Program-made: the position numbers and the translations under genes | In this document: positions 62,849 through 64,000 of the stretch, in pieces | Layout: every line of letters starts with the position of its first letter | Numbering within the stretch: position 1 is the stretch's first letter | Assembly: GCA_024663395.1 (NCBI GenBank) | Contig: JANFAH010000034.1 | Span: 1-64,000, forward strand | Direction: 5' to 3' | Length of the DNA: 64,000 bases | Source of the DNA: Pisolithus tinctorius | Lineage: Eukaryota > Basidiomycota > Agaricomycetes > Boletales > Pisolithaceae | The notes under the pieces: generated by a model | Seen by the model: the letters and a program-made list of their open reading frames with translations, nothing else | What the model was told of the DNA's origin: nothing | The model's database searches: none

Positions 62849-63541
62849 TGTTATGCCGACGACTCATATCATGTCACGAATCGAGTGCGATGAAGCACAG
62901 GCACATGATCGCACGAGGAGTGGCATGTAATTTAACTTCACTAGCGGCGGAACACTAGTCTTGGCCAACCAAAGTCATACTGGCGAGTCCTTGTGGGTAC
63001 AGCGCACAGAGCTAAGGGTGGTTGCAAAGTAGATTTCGAATGAGGGACCAGTACGGTACATGCAGGTTTATATACGTATGTACAGTACTACAGGTCAAAC
63101 ATTCAAACACAAGGACAGCTGTTCACCCAAGTCCAAGAGCAGAGGGTGCAAGGGCAACCCTGCTGCGACTGGAGCCAAACAGGGGTGAACAAGCACAGGA
63201 AGAGAGGGACTAACCGCGTATGTGAGTCATAAGTGGAGTGCTCACCCGGGGTGAGCGCGTCACATGACCGTGTGGATCAGGGCCACCAGCAGATCACGGA
63301 AGGAAGGGGGGGCCACATGCGAAGTCTGGTTATGGTACAACGTGGGGTAGACAGGGGTCTACCATAAAAGGAAACGGATGACATAAAGGAAACATACAGA
63401 ATGCAAGTCCGACTGCGTAGGCGGTGGCTTGCAATTAGGGGAACACCTCTAGAGGTGGAGGGAAACGGAACACAGGGGAGCAGGGCACAAAGAGTCTATG
63501 TAAGCATCTGTGAAAGGGAACAATGTGAGCGCAGTGTAACA
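62849..63541 (-). repeat. 3' LTR of the right-edge element
   Basis: 693 bp with TG...CA ends, CpG-rich. It is inserted into the LTR copy at 62248. The other LTR lies outside the window, so no target duplication can be verified. Confidence 0.7.
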
Positions 63542-63615
63542 TCACCCCCCCTCAAGGCCTGAGGTCCTCTGAAGGCGGGTAAAGGCCTTGTTGGACCCAG
63601 GAATGGATCTCGGCA

Positions 63616-63999
63616 TTAGTTGCCACCGCAAGTCAGGCAGTTAGCCGACCAATGTCCAAGGCATGAACATCGGTAACAGGCAAACTGATGGAGGGGATGC
63701 TGCCAATCAACAGGAACGTGCCCACCAAGTTCTCTCTTGCTGAGAGCGGAGACAGGTACAGGGACGAAGGGAGCTGCCGGTAGAGCTCTTGATGCCTGAG
63801 GAGCATAGAAGAGGGCTCGTCCAGCAGCATCACCTCGGGCCTGAGCGAAGAAATCGAGCCAGTTGTGGGGCAATCCGTTGAAGGGGACGGACACAAGCGC
63901 ATCTGTGATGGCCTGGAAGTGCTCTCTACCCTGGCCCGGTATAATCTTCTCCCAGCAATTGTGACACCTCGGTTCAACATTTCTGACAGCCTCTCCACT
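63616..63999 (-). CDS. gag: Gag-like protein with CCHC zinc knuckle (partial)
   Basis: An unbroken minus-strand frame of 127 codons to TGA/TAA at 63616, open at the right edge. It contains an upstream Cys pair (PRCHNCWEKI), PFNGLPHNWLDFFAQARG, a Pro/Ala/Val-rich stretch and the zinc knuckle CYRCSCLGHWSANC (CX2CX4HX4C), ending LTCGGN. The knuckle and position next to an LTR suggest the nucleocapsid end of Gag. No protease or RT sequence follows before the LTR. Confidence 0.65.
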   Translation of the reverse strand, partial: SGEAVRNVEPRCHNCWEKIIPGQGREHFQAITDALVSVPFNGLPHNWLDFFAQARGDAAGRALFYAPQASRALPAAPFVPVPVSALSKRELGGHVPVDWQHPLHQFACYRCSCLGHWSANCLTCGGN

Positions 64000-64000
64000 T

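Larger units (their letters stand above)
62849..64000 (-). mobile_element. LTR element with gag but no pol before its 3' LTR, right edge
   Basis: The left LTR 62849-63541 (TGTTATGCCG...GTGTAACA) is the 3' LTR of a minus-strand element. A purine tract (GAGGGGGGGTGA on the minus strand) adjoins it at 63542-63553. Only 62 bp further in is the stop codon of a Gag-like frame that runs off the right edge. Autonomous Gypsy or Copia elements have pol between gag and the 3' LTR, so this is either a gag-only (TR-GAG-like) element or a deleted copy. CpG-rich, so young. Confidence 0.72.

Overview
The window looks like a transposon-rich piece of a filamentous basidiomycete genome, most likely an Agaricomycete. 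The evidence is spliceosomal introns of about 50-75 nt, a KDZ transposase relic, chromodomain Ty3/Gypsy elements, a fungal-type G-domain GTPase gene and an intact endonuclease III (NTH1) gene. I recognise no rRNA, functional tRNA or bacterial feature. The species is not identifiable from the sequence alone.

Layout. 1-2.4 kb: 5' end of a minus-strand Ty3/Gypsy element (LTR, frameshifted gag, protease), inserted beside a decayed LTR fragment. 2.6-17.5 kb: old DNA almost without CpG, holding Gypsy reverse transcriptase and integrase relics, a pogo/Fot1-type transposase relic, four elements with Tc1-like ends (two are giant palindromes), tRNA-like SINE candidates and short tandem repeats. 17.5-24.0 kb: a 6.5-kb LTR element with 901-bp LTRs and a 4.7-kb interior that codes for nothing recognisable, inserted in an older gag relic. 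24.0-29.9 kb: a minus-strand GTPase gene with an intronic satellite of about 31 x 80 bp. 29.4-39.8 kb: a CpG-rich island with cellular genes (GTPase 5' end, intron-rich genes of unknown function, NTH1, an F-box-like fragment, a small membrane protein). 41.0-48.6 kb: an almost complete chromovirus inserted in a KDZ transposase relic. 49.9-51.9 kb: a decayed Zn2Cys6-type gene. 52.6-56.0 kb: degenerate GGGCCC repeats interrupted by another Tc1 element. 57.9-64.0 kb: solo LTRs (one nested in another of the same family), a CACGTG-rich block, two minisatellites and an LTR element with gag but no pol before its 3' LTR.

The unifying signal is CpG loss. Young insertions and the gene island keep CpG; old sequence has TG or CA in its place. 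All 13 differences I found between the two 901-bp LTRs are CpG transitions. The chromovirus pol frame has no frameshift and is broken only by four TGA codons. This fits cytosine methylation followed by deamination better than Neurospora-type RIP, because CpA is abundant rather than depleted.

Most interesting are (i) an intron-containing antisense Zn2Cys6-type/coiled-coil gene inside the chromovirus, with a similar decayed gene in the same tail-to-tail arrangement behind the KDZ relic; (ii) apparent Tf1-like self-priming in both the chromovirus and the non-coding element, which also share an identical polypurine tract/LTR junction, suggesting an autonomous/non-autonomous pair; and (iii) two Tc1-ended elements rebuilt as near-perfect inverted repeats that could fold into long hairpin RNA.
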